Origin: Candidatus Denitrolinea symbiosum
Lineage (GTDB): Bacteria > Chloroflexota > Anaerolineae > Anaerolineales > Villigracilaceae
Reading direction: 5' to 3'
Assembly: GCA_017312345.1 (NCBI GenBank)
Contig: BLAA01000001.1
Span: forward strand, 620,001 to 684,000
DNA: 64,000 bases
Made by a program: the position numbers and the translations under genes. Every line of letters begins with the position of its first letter. Positions within the stretch are counted from its first letter, which is position 1. The notes below the pieces were generated by a model that searched no databases, had not been told where the DNA came from, and saw nothing but the letters and a program-made list of their open reading frames with translations. Below, piece by piece: positions 54,418 to 63,012 of this stretch.

Positions 54418-55743
54418 ATGGAATCAAATGAAGCCCTCAATGGGCAGGGGGCCGCAAACCTGCACACAGACCAGAACGAATCCCACAACAACCAGAGCAT
54501 GGAGACGTTGTTAGAGGAATCTTCGGGCGTTGAACTGCCTCAGGCGGGGGAGGTCCGTCGCGGCGTAATTGCAAGCATCGGTCCGAACCAGATCCTTGTC
54601 AGCATCGGCGCCAAGTCTGAAGGCCTCGTCTCTGGGCGTGAACTGGAAGCGCTTTCCGCGGAGGAACGCGCCGCCCTCGCCGTCGGCCAGGAAGTGCCGG
54701 TCTACGTGCTCAGCCCCGAAGATAACAACGGCAACGTCGTGCTTTCGTTCAAGCGCGCCCAGGAGCAAATGACCTGGGAAAACGTGGAACGCATGCTCTC
54801 TGAAGAAGAAGTCATCGAAAGTAAAGTCACCGGCTTCAACAAGGGCGGCCTGATCGTCGCCGTCGGCGGACTGCGCGGCTTCGTCCCCGCCTCGCAGATC
54901 GGCGCGGCGCGGCGCGCCGCCGCCGTGGGCGAGACGCCCGAACAGCGCTGGGGCAGGATGATCAACGATCCCATCTCCGTCCGCATCGTGGAAGTGGACC
55001 GCGAACGCCGCCGCCTCATCCTCTCTGAACGCGCCGCCGGCTCCGAATCGCGCCAGTCCGTCAAGGAACGCGTCATCTCCGAACTGGAGATCGGCAGGAC
55101 CTATACCGGCCGCGTCACCAGCCTGGCCGAGTTTGGCGCCTTCGTCAACATCAACGGCGCGGACGGCCTCGTCCACCTTTCCGAGATTTCCTGGGAACAC
55201 ATCCAGCATCCAAGCGAAGCGCTCGAGGTGGGGCAGGAAGTCAAAGTCAAAGTCATCAATGTGGACCGCGAAAAGAGACGCATCGGGCTGTCCATCCGCC
55301 AATTGCAGGAAGACCCCTGGCAGGCCAAGATCTCCAAATTCAGCGTCGGGCAGCTCGTCGAGGGCGTCATCACCCGCCTCACCAAATTCGGCGCGTTCGC
55401 CCGCATCGAGGGCGACCTCGAAGGCCTCATCCACATCTCCGAGGTCAGCGACCACCGCATTGACCATCCCAAGGAAGTCCTCAAAGACGGCGACGTCAAG
55501 ACCCTGCGCATCATCCGCATAGACACCGACCAGCACCGCATCGGCCTCAGCCTCCGCAAAGTGGACTCGGGCGCCTTCGCCGACAAGGACTTTAAACTCC
55601 TGATGGCCGAGGAGAAAAAAGCGGAGGAAGCCTCCGCCCTGCCCGTAGAAGAGGAAACTCCCGCGCCGGTTGAGAGTGAAGAGGCTCCTGCCCCGCCCGT
55701 AGAGAAAGAAACCTCCGCCCCGCCCGAGGAACCGCAAGCCTGA
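54418..55743 (+). CDS. rpsA: 30S ribosomal protein S1 (four S1 domains)
   Basis: A 441-residue RNA-binding protein with four S1 (OB-fold) domains at about 40-115, 125-195, 215-285 and 300-370; the third and fourth are best conserved (VTSLAEFGAFVNINGADGLVH and ITRLTKFGAFARIEGDLEGLI). It is shorter than the six-domain E. coli S1 and has an acidic Pro/Glu-rich tail. GGAG precedes GTG-ATG at 54415-54420; ATG is used, GTG is possible. It helps mRNA binding to the 30S subunit. Confidence 0.92.
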   Translation: MESNEALNGQGAANLHTDQNESHNNQSMETLLEESSGVELPQAGEVRRGVIASIGPNQILVSIGAKSEGLVSGRELEALSAEERAALAVGQEVPVYVLSPEDNNGNVVLSFKRAQEQMTWENVERMLSEEEVIESKVTGFNKGGLIVAVGGLRGFVPASQIGAARRAAAVGETPEQRWGRMINDPISVRIVEVDRERRRLILSERAAGSESRQSVKERVISELEIGRTYTGRVTSLAEFGAFVNINGADGLVHLSEISWEHIQHPSEALEVGQEVKVKVINVDREKRRIGLSIRQLQEDPWQAKISKFSVGQLVEGVITRLTKFGAFARIEGDLEGLIHISEVSDHRIDHPKEVLKDGDVKTLRIIRIDTDQHRIGLSLRKVDSGAFADKDFKLLMAEEKKAEEASALPVEEETPAPVESEEAPAPPVEKETSAPPEEPQA

Positions 55744-55750
55744 AATCCGA

Positions 55751-55778
55751 AGAGCGTACCGCAAGGTGCGCTCTTTTT
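55751..55778 (+). terminator. Terminator of the S1 gene
   Basis: AGAGCGTACC (55751-55760), GCAA loop, GGTGCGCTCT (55765-55774), then TTTTA. It ends 5 bp before the dipeptidase ATG. Confidence 0.85.
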
Positions 55779-55782
55779 ACAC

Positions 55783-56874
55783 ATGCACATCATCGTTGAC
55801 GCCCACGAAGACCTGGCCTGGAACATCCTCTCCTTCGGCCGCGACTACACCCGCGCCGCCCGCGACACGCGCGCCCTCGAAGCCGGTTCCCCCGCCGTCG
55901 AACAAAACGGCGACACCCTGCTCGGCTGGCCCGACTACCAGCGCGGCCGCGTCGCCGTCGTCTTCGCCACCCTTTTCGCCTCGCCCGCGCGCCGGCGCGT
56001 GAGCGAGGACGAAAAACTCTTCTACCCCGACTCGGACTTCGCCGCCGCCCGCCGCCTCTACTGGGACCAACTGACGACCTACCACCGACTCGTCGATTCC
56101 CACCCCGACCGCTTCTCCCTCATCGCCTCCCGCGCGGACTTGAAGCGGATCCTCGACCGCTGGCATTCCCCCGCCGACGCGCATCCCGTCGGCCTCATCC
56201 CGCTGATGGAGGGCGCGGACGGCGTCCGCAGCCCCTCCGAACTGGCCGAGTGGTGGGACTTCGGCGTGCGCCTCATCGGTCCCGCCTGGGCGGGGACGCG
56301 TTTCTGCGGCGGGACGCGCGAACCCGGCCCCCTCACCGACGAGGGCCGCGCCCTGCTCCGGGCCATGTCCGACTTCCCGTTCACGCTCGACCTCAGTCAC
56401 ATGGACGAAGCCGCCGCGCTGGAAGCCCTCGACTTCTACGACGGCCCGATCGTCGCCTCGCACGGGAATTGCCTCGCGTTGCTCGAAGGCAGCGAAAGCA
56501 ACCGTCACCTCTCCGACCGCCTCCTGCGCGGCCTGATCGAACGCGGCGGCGTAATCGGCCTCATCCCATTCAACGCCTTTCTCAAAGTTGGGTGGTCGCT
56601 CGCCGGCGGAAGCCGCCGCGAGGAAGTCCCGCTCGCGGTCCTCGCCGACCACATTGATCACGTCTGCCAGATCGCCGGCAATGCCCGTCACGCGGGCATC
56701 GGCTCCGACTTCGACGGTGGATTTGGGTTACAATCCGTCCCGCCAGAGATAGACACCGTCGCCGATTTACAAAAACTGGCCGATCTCCTCCGGCCGCGTG
56801 GATACAGCGACGCCGACGTGGAAGCCATCCTCGGCGGCAACTGGCTCCATTATTTGCAGGAGAACCTGCCCTGA
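55783..56874 (+). CDS. M19-family (renal/membrane-type) dipeptidase
   Basis: A 363-residue amidohydrolase-fold zinc dipeptidase. Metal ligands: HED near residue 8, Glu in PLMEGADG (about 143), His in DLSHMDEAA (about 206) and His in ASHGN (about 227); the substrate Asp is in GIGSDFDGG. No signal peptide, so it is likely cytosolic and recycles dipeptides. It starts right after the S1 terminator and overlaps the next membrane-protein gene by one base. Confidence 0.92.
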   Translation: MHIIVDAHEDLAWNILSFGRDYTRAARDTRALEAGSPAVEQNGDTLLGWPDYQRGRVAVVFATLFASPARRRVSEDEKLFYPDSDFAAARRLYWDQLTTYHRLVDSHPDRFSLIASRADLKRILDRWHSPADAHPVGLIPLMEGADGVRSPSELAEWWDFGVRLIGPAWAGTRFCGGTREPGPLTDEGRALLRAMSDFPFTLDLSHMDEAAALEALDFYDGPIVASHGNCLALLEGSESNRHLSDRLLRGLIERGGVIGLIPFNAFLKVGWSLAGGSRREEVPLAVLADHIDHVCQIAGNARHAGIGSDFDGGFGLQSVPPEIDTVADLQKLADLLRPRGYSDADVEAILGGNWLHYLQENLP

Positions 56875-57362
56875 TGACCCGACCCGACCCCGCCTCCCTC
56901 CCCGATCCGTCTTCACAGGGAACGCCCTCGCGGGCGCGCGTCCGCCTGGGATTGAGCGTCACCCTGCTTGGATTCTTCATCTTCATCGTCGGAGCAAAAC
57001 CCGCCTGGTTCGGCTGGGATAGAAGCCCCACGGTCGGATTCATCCAGATCTCCGCCCTGCTGTTCGGGCTGGGAATTCTCTGCTTCGGCGGATACGTCGG
57101 CCTGATGGCTCTCTGGCGGGGGCGCGAACGCACTATCCCCGCCGATATTGGGGTGCGCCTGGTCGCTACCGGCTACGTCATCTCGGTGTTCGCGGCCATG
57201 GCCGATTGGCTCGGTATGGGGACGCAGCTGGGACCCGAAGGCCCGTTCTTTGGGCCGCTGCAGGCGCGCGGCATCATGGTCGGCGAGGCGATCATTGCGG
57301 TGGGATTCCTGATGATGATCCCTTTTCGAGAAAAACCGGGTGAGGATAAAAAACGTCCGTAA
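56874..57362 (+). CDS. Four-helix membrane protein, unknown
   Basis: A 162-residue protein with about four membrane segments (about 27-45, 58-80, 92-112, 130-150) and a charged C-terminus (REKPGEDKKRP). Its ATG shares one base with the dipeptidase stop, so it is co-transcribed. Family not recognised. Confidence 0.75.
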   Translation: MTRPDPASLPDPSSQGTPSRARVRLGLSVTLLGFFIFIVGAKPAWFGWDRSPTVGFIQISALLFGLGILCFGGYVGLMALWRGRERTIPADIGVRLVATGYVISVFAAMADWLGMGTQLGPEGPFFGPLQARGIMVGEAIIAVGFLMMIPFREKPGEDKKRP

Positions 57363-57575
57363 GAGAGCCTTTCTCAACTCCTTTTTGCGCGCGGGTTTGA
57401 CGGATTGTACGGATAGCACGGATTTTCAGTAGATCACGAAAACTACGCGTAACTTGCGTTCTCTAGCGAAAATCTGACGGTGGAGACCGCCCATGGCGCT
57501 TTTGTGAAGTACTGATTTTTTATGATTCTACCCGCGAGAATCCGCGTAAGCTGGCGTTTTTTGCAAGCGCCTGAT
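57363..57575. other. Intergenic region with ACGGAT repeat words
   Basis: GACGGATTGTACGGATAGCA and GATTTTCAG recall the ACGGAT words at 7918-7945. No gene or clear promoter seen. Confidence 0.35.
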
Positions 57576-57615
57576 AAAAAAGCGCCTCCTGTTCATTCAC
57601 AGGGGACGCTTTTTT
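57576..57615. terminator. Bidirectional terminator
   Basis: AAAAAAGCG-CTCCTGT (57576-57592) pairs almost fully with ACAGGGG-CGCTTTTTT (57599-57615). A and T runs on both sides allow use from either strand, between the membrane-protein gene (+) and the RRM gene (-). Confidence 0.85.
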
Positions 57616-57662
57616 GTATCTGGTTTCAGGACTTCAGTCCATTTGGCGCGGCCAGGAGGAGA

Positions 57663-58010
57663 TTAATAGTCGCGGCGCCGGTCGCCTCCGCGATCGCGGT
57701 TGCCGTAGCCGCCGCGATTGCCGAACGAGCGGCCGCCCCTGCCGCCCCCCCCCCCGCCCTCTTCGCGCGGACGGGCAATGCTGACGCGCAGGTCGCGTCC
57801 GCCCAGCATGTGACCGGTCAACATGCTGATGGCTTTCTGGGCCTCTTCGGCAGTGCTCATCTCGACGAAGGCAAAGCCCTTGGAACGGCCAGATTCGCGG
57901 TCTTTGATGACCGCCACGGAGGTCACCGTGCCTGCCTGTTCAAAGAGGGATTTCAATTCCTCTTCAGTAGCGGAATAGGGCAGGTTTCCAACGTACAACT
58001 TCGATTCCAT
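57663..58010 (-). CDS. RRM RNA-binding protein with glycine-rich tail
   Basis: A 115-residue protein with one RNA-recognition motif: RNP2 LYVGNL (5-10) and RNP1 KGFAFVEM (44-51). The tail is Gly/Arg-rich (GGGGGGRGGRSFGNRGG). Such proteins in cyanobacteria and related phyla are cold-induced RNA chaperones. A run of 11 C on the plus strand (57745-57755, poly-G in the gene) encodes the glycines. AGGAGA precedes the ATG. Confidence 0.93.
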   Translation of the reverse strand: MESKLYVGNLPYSATEEELKSLFEQAGTVTSVAVIKDRESGRSKGFAFVEMSTAEEAQKAISMLTGHMLGGRDLRVSIARPREEGGGGGGRGGRSFGNRGGYGNRDRGGDRRRDY

Positions 58011-58212
58011 ATTCTCCTCGTTGGCCTGGTGCAGGCCACAAAATGCAGGCGTTCGATGACCTCAATCGAGAATCAGCCAAACCCCTGTTGACAATGTGCG
58101 AAGTATACCGCACTCGGCTGAAAATAGCGCCCTTTTCAAGGGCAATCTGGGGGCAATCCGACCGCCGCCGGCGCCGGCGAGACGGCCGGGAAATTTCCGT
58201 TCCTCCCTTTTT

Positions 58213-58977
58213 TCAGTCGGCGCTCCGCACCGGGTTGCTCAACAGACCCAGCCCTTCGATCTCCGCCTCCACCGTATCGCCGGGTTGGAGCGGACTCACG
58301 CCGGCCGGCGTGCCGGTGAAGATCAGGTCGCCTGGCTCCAGCGTCATCACCGAGGAGACGTAGGCCACCAGCACGCCGACGCCGAAGACCATGTCGCGGG
58401 TGGAGGCCAGCTGGCGCATCTGCCCGTTGACGCGGCAGGTGATCAGCGCGTCCGCCAGGTCGAAGTCGGTGTCGATCCAGGGGCCGAAGGGACAGAACGT
58501 GTCGAAGCCCTTGGCGCGCGTCCACTGACCGTCGGTCTGCTGCAGGTCGCGGGCGGTGACGTCGTTGCCGACGGTGTAGCCCAGCACAAAGTCGCGCGCG
58601 GCCTCGGCGGTGATGTTTCGTCCGCGTTTGCCGACGACGATCACCGCTTCCGCTTCGTGTTCCACCTGCGCGGACTGCGGCGGAAGTTGGATGGCCTCGC
58701 CCGGCGCGATGATCGAAGACGGCGGCTTGAAAAAAATCAGCGGGATTTTCGGGACCTCGGCGCCGTGTTCTTTGGCGTGTTCCACGTAGTTGCGTCCCAC
58801 GCAAACGATCTTGCTCGGCGTGGACGGCGCCAGCAGGCGGACATCCTTGAGGGGAATGTCGGCGGTCAAGCGTTTGTACGCGCCGAACAGGTCGCCTTCG
58901 ATGCGGCCAACTTTGTCGCCGTGCAGCCAGCCGAATTGCGGCCGTTCTTCCCCGATTTGAAAACGAACGAATCGCAT
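58213..58977 (-). CDS. Fumarylacetoacetate hydrolase-family protein
   Basis: A 254-residue FAH-fold enzyme; relatives hydrolyse acylpyruvates or 2-oxo-hept-diene-dioates, or decarboxylate oxaloacetate. KIVCVGRNYVEHAKEHG, EHEAEAVIVVGK (metal ligands), GYTVGNDVTARDLQ and FTGTPAGVSPLQPGD are the family blocks. AAGGAG precedes the ATG at 58977. Single gene; substrate not determinable. Confidence 0.92.
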   Translation of the reverse strand: MRFVRFQIGEERPQFGWLHGDKVGRIEGDLFGAYKRLTADIPLKDVRLLAPSTPSKIVCVGRNYVEHAKEHGAEVPKIPLIFFKPPSSIIAPGEAIQLPPQSAQVEHEAEAVIVVGKRGRNITAEAARDFVLGYTVGNDVTARDLQQTDGQWTRAKGFDTFCPFGPWIDTDFDLADALITCRVNGQMRQLASTRDMVFGVGVLVAYVSSVMTLEPGDLIFTGTPAGVSPLQPGDTVEAEIEGLGLLSNPVRSAD

Positions 58978-59084
58978 AATGTCTCCTTCAGGTGGATTGT
59001 TGCCGGCAAGTGTACCCGGCAATTGTCCGCTTTGAAAGACCGCGAACTTACGTGGGTATAGCTTTCTCAAGGTGTGAGGATTTT

Positions 59085-59160
59085 CAGCGCGAATGCCGCG
59101 AATTTGCGAACCCTTGCGCCCCGCAAGCGCTGGCGTTCGCGCTGTTCGCGTTCCATATCA
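59085..59160. repeat. ATTCGCG-type dispersed intergenic repeat
   Basis: GCGCGAATGCCGCGAATTTG, CGAACCCTTGCGCC and GTTCGCGTTCCA match the core and right end of the repeat at 38655-38790. Confidence 0.6.
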
Positions 59161-59253
59161 GTCAAGTTGTCAAGCGTCTTCGAGAAGAACATATTCGCTC
59201 GTCACGTTGACGCTCGTCATTTCACATGATAGAATGCAGTTCGCTTATCCCCC

Positions 59254-59325
59254 GGGCGCGTAGCTCAATGGCAGAGCAGTGGCCTTTTAAGCCATTGGTT
59301 GAGAGTTCGAATCTCTCCGCGCTCA
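59254..59325 (+). tRNA. tRNA-Lys (anticodon TTT)
   Basis: Acceptor GGGCGCG pairs with CGCGCTC (one G-T). D-arm GCTC...GAGC; anticodon stem GTGGC/GCCAT with loop CTTTTAA gives TTT for AAA/AAG; T-arm GAGAG-TTCGAAT-CTCTC. Discriminator A, no CCA encoded. 72 nt. Confidence 0.94.
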
Positions 59326-59331
59326 CTACCT

Positions 59332-59356
59332 TCCTCCCTTAAAGGAGGATTTTTGT
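59332..59356 (+). terminator. Terminator of tRNA-Lys
   Basis: TCCTCC (59332-59337) pairs with GGAGGA (59344-59349), then TTTTTGTTT. Confidence 0.8.
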
Positions 59357-59385
59357 TTAAAGCGTCTCGTCAATGCGCGGGGAGA

Positions 59386-60162
59386 CTATGGCGCGCGCAG
59401 AACGTCGAGCATCTTCTCGTGCAGGGCGCGCCCAGCCGCCAGGACGGATTGAGGCGGGGAGAGGTAGTCCGCGCCGCCCTGCAGGTCGGTGACGAGCGCC
59501 CCAGCCTCCTCGGCGATCAGCCCGCCCGCGGCCACGTCCCAGGGTTTGAGGGTCAGTTCCCAGTAGCCGTCGAAGCGGGCGGCGGCCACGTAGCAGAGGT
59601 CGAGGGCGGCCGAACCGAGGCGGCGAACCCCCTGCGCCTGACGCGCGAAGCGTCCGAAGTATTCGAGGTTGTTGACTTTGGCCGTCCAGGTGTCGTAGGG
59701 GAAGCCCGTCACGAGCAGGGACTGTTGAAGTTCGGCGGCGCGCGAGACGCGCAGCGGTCGGCCGTTCAGGCGGGAGCCGCGTCCTCGTTCGGCGCTGAAC
59801 ATTTCGTCGCGCATCGGGTCGTAGACCGCCGCGAGGCGCGTGGTCCCGTCCCAGGCGCAGGCGATGGACACGCAGAAGATGGGCACGCCGTGGGCGTAGT
59901 TGACGGTTCCGTCGAGCGGGTCCACGTACCAGCGCAGGCGGCCGTCCCCGCTTTCGCCGCTTTCCTCCGCGAGGACGCGGCTTTCGCGCCAGCGGCGCGA
60001 GATCTCGTCCAGCAGGAAGGCTTCGGATTGACGGTCAATCTCGGTGACGAGGTCTATCACGCCTTTGAATTGAATGTCGTGTTCCTGGTCGTAGCCGTCG
60101 CGCAGGATTTTGCCCGCAGCGCGGGCGAGGGATTCGATGTCGGCAAGGGTGGGTTGATTCAT
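59386..60162 (-). CDS. suhB: Inositol monophosphatase family protein
   Basis: A 258-residue Mg-dependent phosphatase of the IMPase/SuhB family. EE in AEESGES and DPLDGTVNYAHG (near 84-95) bind two metals; WDVAAGGLIAEEAGA is the C-terminal family motif. The ATG at 60162 (MNQPTLADIESLARAAGKIL) is preferred to the longer frame. Substrate may be inositol-1-P or another sugar phosphate. Confidence 0.92.
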   Translation of the reverse strand: MNQPTLADIESLARAAGKILRDGYDQEHDIQFKGVIDLVTEIDRQSEAFLLDEISRRWRESRVLAEESGESGDGRLRWYVDPLDGTVNYAHGVPIFCVSIACAWDGTTRLAAVYDPMRDEMFSAERGRGSRLNGRPLRVSRAAELQQSLLVTGFPYDTWTAKVNNLEYFGRFARQAQGVRRLGSAALDLCYVAAARFDGYWELTLKPWDVAAGGLIAEEAGALVTDLQGGADYLSPPQSVLAAGRALHEKMLDVLRAP

Positions 60163-60420
60163 GGCGGGATTGTACACCGAAAAAGGCTGGGGTTTCGGCG
60201 GCGCGCGGTCAGTGGTTTTTAAAACCCAAACCCCGTTTGGCCTGCCACGAGCCATTCGGGGTTTGTAAGGAGAATGCACCCTTTATTCTACATGCGGACT
60301 TTAATTGTCCCTGAAAAGAACGTGAACGGCGGATAATAGTTTGCGGTTTGGCGGATTTGTCTGACATTAGCCTGGGAAAGTCACGATTTTGCGCCTTTTT
60401 CCGCCGAAAACCGCCCAAAA

Positions 60421-60596
60421 ATCCTTCCCAGGAAAGATTGAGATCCTTTCTAGGAAGGTTTGGGATCCTCTCTAGGAAGGTTTGGGATCCTCTCTAGGAA
60501 GGTTTGGGAACGGGTCTAGACTCGTTGGGAAAGACATTTAGATGTTTTGGGGAAGATGTACTGTCATTTTGGGAAAGATGTACTGATATCTTTGGA
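60421..60596. repeat. 22-bp periodic array of palindromes with TTTGGG spacers
   Basis: TTTGGG boxes at 60459, 60481, 60503, about 60525, 60546, 60568 and a degenerate one at 60591 recur every 22 bp (21-23). Between them are 16-base segments, each an imperfect palindrome. The first four are nearly identical (ATCCTCTCTAGGAAGG type, from 60421); later ones differ (GGTCTAGACTC, ACATTTAGATGT, GATGTACTG twice). No CRISPR features or cas genes. Confidence 0.7.
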
Positions 60597-60697
60597 AAAT
60601 CTCTTTATTAACACGAAGGATCACGACCCACAGGGCGCTTCGCGGAGTCAACGAAAGAAAATCCCTTGAAGAATTAAAAATCCGTATCTCGAGGAGA

Positions 60698-62398
60698 TTA
60701 GAATCCCAACTCCTTCAAACTCTGTGCCTCGGACTTCTTGCTCCCGAGCAACTCCTTCCAAAACGCCTCGTCATAGCGGCGCGACCGCACGGGCAGCGGC
60801 ATCGGGACTCCCCATCCCAACAGCAATACTTCCTCCTTCGGTTGCAGGCGCGCCAACATGCCGCGCAGGGCATCCCGTCCCGAAAGACCCGAGAGCGCGG
60901 CGTGGATGTCGTCCTCGTCCCCGAGCCAGCCTGAAATGCGCGTCCCCAACTGCGACATCACCTCGTCGTAAATCTGCGACGGGCGCTGGTCCACGATCAG
61001 CAGCGTCACGTAATACTTGCGCAGTTCGCGCGCGATGGTGGCGAACGTCGTCTGCGCGGCCATCTCGCGGTTGAGCAGTTTGTGCGCCTCCTCCACCACG
61101 ATGATGAGCGGACGCGGCTCGGCCTTTCCGTGCGTGCGGAACTCGTTGGTCTTCCGCTCCCACGCGCTGCGGATTTTGCGCGTCAGCAAATTCGAGACCA
61201 GCAGGTAATCCAGATCGCTTTCGTTTTCGCCGAACGACAGGATGACGTGCCTCCCGCCTTCGAGCGCGCGGATGATTTCCAGCACGCTGTCCGCGGCGGG
61301 TTTCTCCACGATGTAACTCTTGTTGAACAGCCGACGCAGTTTATCGTGCAGCGCCTCCGCCGCCGTCACATTGACGCCGTTCGCGTCCGCCCACGCCGCG
61401 ACGCTGTCGGGATGCGGGACGCGCCGCGTCTTTCCCTTCTCGTCGGCGATCTCTACTTCCTCGCGGTTCATCTCTTTGAAGCGTTTGAACCACTCCTCGC
61501 GGAACGACGTCCACAGCGCGTTCAACGTGGTCGGCGTGGTTTCTTTGAGATTCAACTCGCGCGTCAACATCTCGATGTCGCTGGAGGAAATATCCGACAT
61601 CGCGATCTCCAAATTGAAATCGGGGACTTGCCCGCGGATGGTCGCGCCCGCGCCTAATCCCACCACGTTCACGCGTGACTTGAACTTGGTCTTCAGTCCC
61701 GTCACGGCTTTTTTCGTGTCCGAGGCGACGTCGTCGTAGCCGTACTCGTTGTGCATATCCAACACCAGCACGGACGCGGCGTTGTGGTGCATCAACCCCG
61801 CGAGGATCATCCGCGTGAGGAACGATTTGCCCGTCCCCGTCGCGCCGAACACGCCCGACGATCTCTGCACGAACCTGTCGAGGTTGACGCAGACGGGATG
61901 TCCCTGCTCGCGCGTGTACCCGATGATGAAGTTGCCGTCCGCATCGGGCTTGCCGAAGATCTCGGCGATGTCGCCCTCGCCCGCCAGATAGACCGCGGCG
62001 TGATGCGGCGGCACGTTCTTGACGGGCAGGATGCGCGGCTCCTCCGCGAGTCCCGCGTCTATTTTGCCGCGCCACTGCGTATATTCGGGCGTCCCTGGTT
62101 CGGGACCGATCTCCAGCATCAGGTTGGGCAACACTTCGAGGTTGGCGAAGAGCGTCTGTCCGTGCAGCGCCTGCGCGATCTGCGGCGGGAAGCGCACCTC
62201 GGTCTGCTCGTCCGCGAAACGCGGGTCCGTCGCGCCGAGTTGGATGTCGGTCACGATGCCGTAGTAGTTCCAGTCCCCGCTGCGGATGACGACGAACGCG
62301 CCCTCCTGAATCTCCTGCGGGGAGACGGTGAGCCGCACGCGGAAGTTTTCTTTCAACCCGCCGCCGACGAGATAGCCGATTTGGGTTCTGTTTTCCAT
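60698..62398 (-). CDS. herA: HerA-like DNA translocase/ATPase
   Basis: A 566-residue HerA/FtsK-class hexameric ATPase that works with NurA nuclease in DNA end processing. An N-terminal HAS-barrel (about 1-100) precedes Walker A GATGTGKS (about 190); LVLDMHNEYGY is the DUF87-type block, IIVVEEAHKLL the Walker B and QRPSQI the arginine/sensor region. The ribosome binding site (AAGAGG) lies at the edge of the inserted repeat just upstream. The next minus-strand gene upstream in the operon is now separated by a GxxExxY cassette. Confidence 0.9.
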   Translation of the reverse strand: MENRTQIGYLVGGGLKENFRVRLTVSPQEIQEGAFVVIRSGDWNYYGIVTDIQLGATDPRFADEQTEVRFPPQIAQALHGQTLFANLEVLPNLMLEIGPEPGTPEYTQWRGKIDAGLAEEPRILPVKNVPPHHAAVYLAGEGDIAEIFGKPDADGNFIIGYTREQGHPVCVNLDRFVQRSSGVFGATGTGKSFLTRMILAGLMHHNAASVLVLDMHNEYGYDDVASDTKKAVTGLKTKFKSRVNVVGLGAGATIRGQVPDFNLEIAMSDISSSDIEMLTRELNLKETTPTTLNALWTSFREEWFKRFKEMNREEVEIADEKGKTRRVPHPDSVAAWADANGVNVTAAEALHDKLRRLFNKSYIVEKPAADSVLEIIRALEGGRHVILSFGENESDLDYLLVSNLLTRKIRSAWERKTNEFRTHGKAEPRPLIIVVEEAHKLLNREMAAQTTFATIARELRKYYVTLLIVDQRPSQIYDEVMSQLGTRISGWLGDEDDIHAALSGLSGRDALRGMLARLQPKEEVLLLGWGVPMPLPVRSRRYDEAFWKELLGSKKSEAQSLKELGF

Positions 62399-62586
62399 AA
62401 AAACCTCTTTTTAAACACGAAGGACATAAAGGCAACCAAGGGGGAACGAGGGGGGAGTGGAGTCTTTGATTCCCTTTGTTGCTGGATGAGTTTATTGAGA
62501 AAACCTTTTTAAACACGAAGGGCACGAAGGCAACGAAGGGGGACGAGTTTGATTATGGAGTCTTTGAATCCCTTTGTCGCTGGATT
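62399..62586. repeat. Two direct ~90-bp repeats with ACACGAAGG words
   Basis: Copies at 62399-62488 and 62500-62586 share AAAACCT, TTTTTAAACACGAAGG, AAGGCAAC, GGAGTCTTTGA and GCTGGAT. The second ends at the GxxExxY stop codon. They are in inverted orientation to the repeats at 63013-63326. Confidence 0.75.
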
Positions 62587-62587
62587 G

Positions 62588-62998
62588 TTAGACTACGATT
62601 CGCTTAATACCATCTTTGAGATGACGGACGTTGAAGTTGATGAGGAAACCAAGACGGAGTCCACTCAGGCGGAGGTAGGTCATCAATTGGGCTTCGTAGA
62701 CAGGATTCATCTTCTCTACGGATTTCAATTCGGCGATCACGAGTTTATTTACCAACAAATCCAAACGCAAGCCCGATTCAAATATCACACCATCGAATTC
62801 AATCGGAATCTTCACTTCGGTTTCGGCGAGTGTGCCTTCTTTCTCGATAACATGCTTCACGGCGATCCGATAAACCGACTCAAGTAAACCTGGACCAAGC
62901 TTGGTATGCACTTTGAATGCCGCATCCAAAAGTATCTTTCCTGCTTTTTCTGCATCATACGAAACTGGCACATAGAGTCTCTTTGGTGGATTAGTCAT
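62588..62998 (-). CDS. GxxExxY protein (PDDEXK_3 nuclease family)
   Basis: A 136-residue protein of the GxxExxY family, a compact PD-(D/E)XK nuclease-like fold of unproven role. GPGLLESVY (35-43) is the naming motif; LDLLVNKLVIAELKSVE carries the D...ExK catalytic-type residues. The ATG at 62998 is used; a GTG at 63010 is possible. It is enclosed by inverted arrays of the ACACGAAGG repeat and lies inside what looks like a nurA-herA operon, so it appears to be an inserted cassette. Confidence 0.9.
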   Translation of the reverse strand: MTNPPKRLYVPVSYDAEKAGKILLDAAFKVHTKLGPGLLESVYRIAVKHVIEKEGTLAETEVKIPIEFDGVIFESGLRLDLLVNKLVIAELKSVEKMNPVYEAQLMTYLRLSGLRLGFLINFNVRHLKDGIKRIVV

Positions 62999-63012
62999 TT
63001 TGCCCTTCACCT

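Noticed and set aside
60421..60596. CRISPR array
   Set aside because: The period is 22 bp, the shared box is only six bases, the segments between are palindromic and partly identical, and no cas genes are near.
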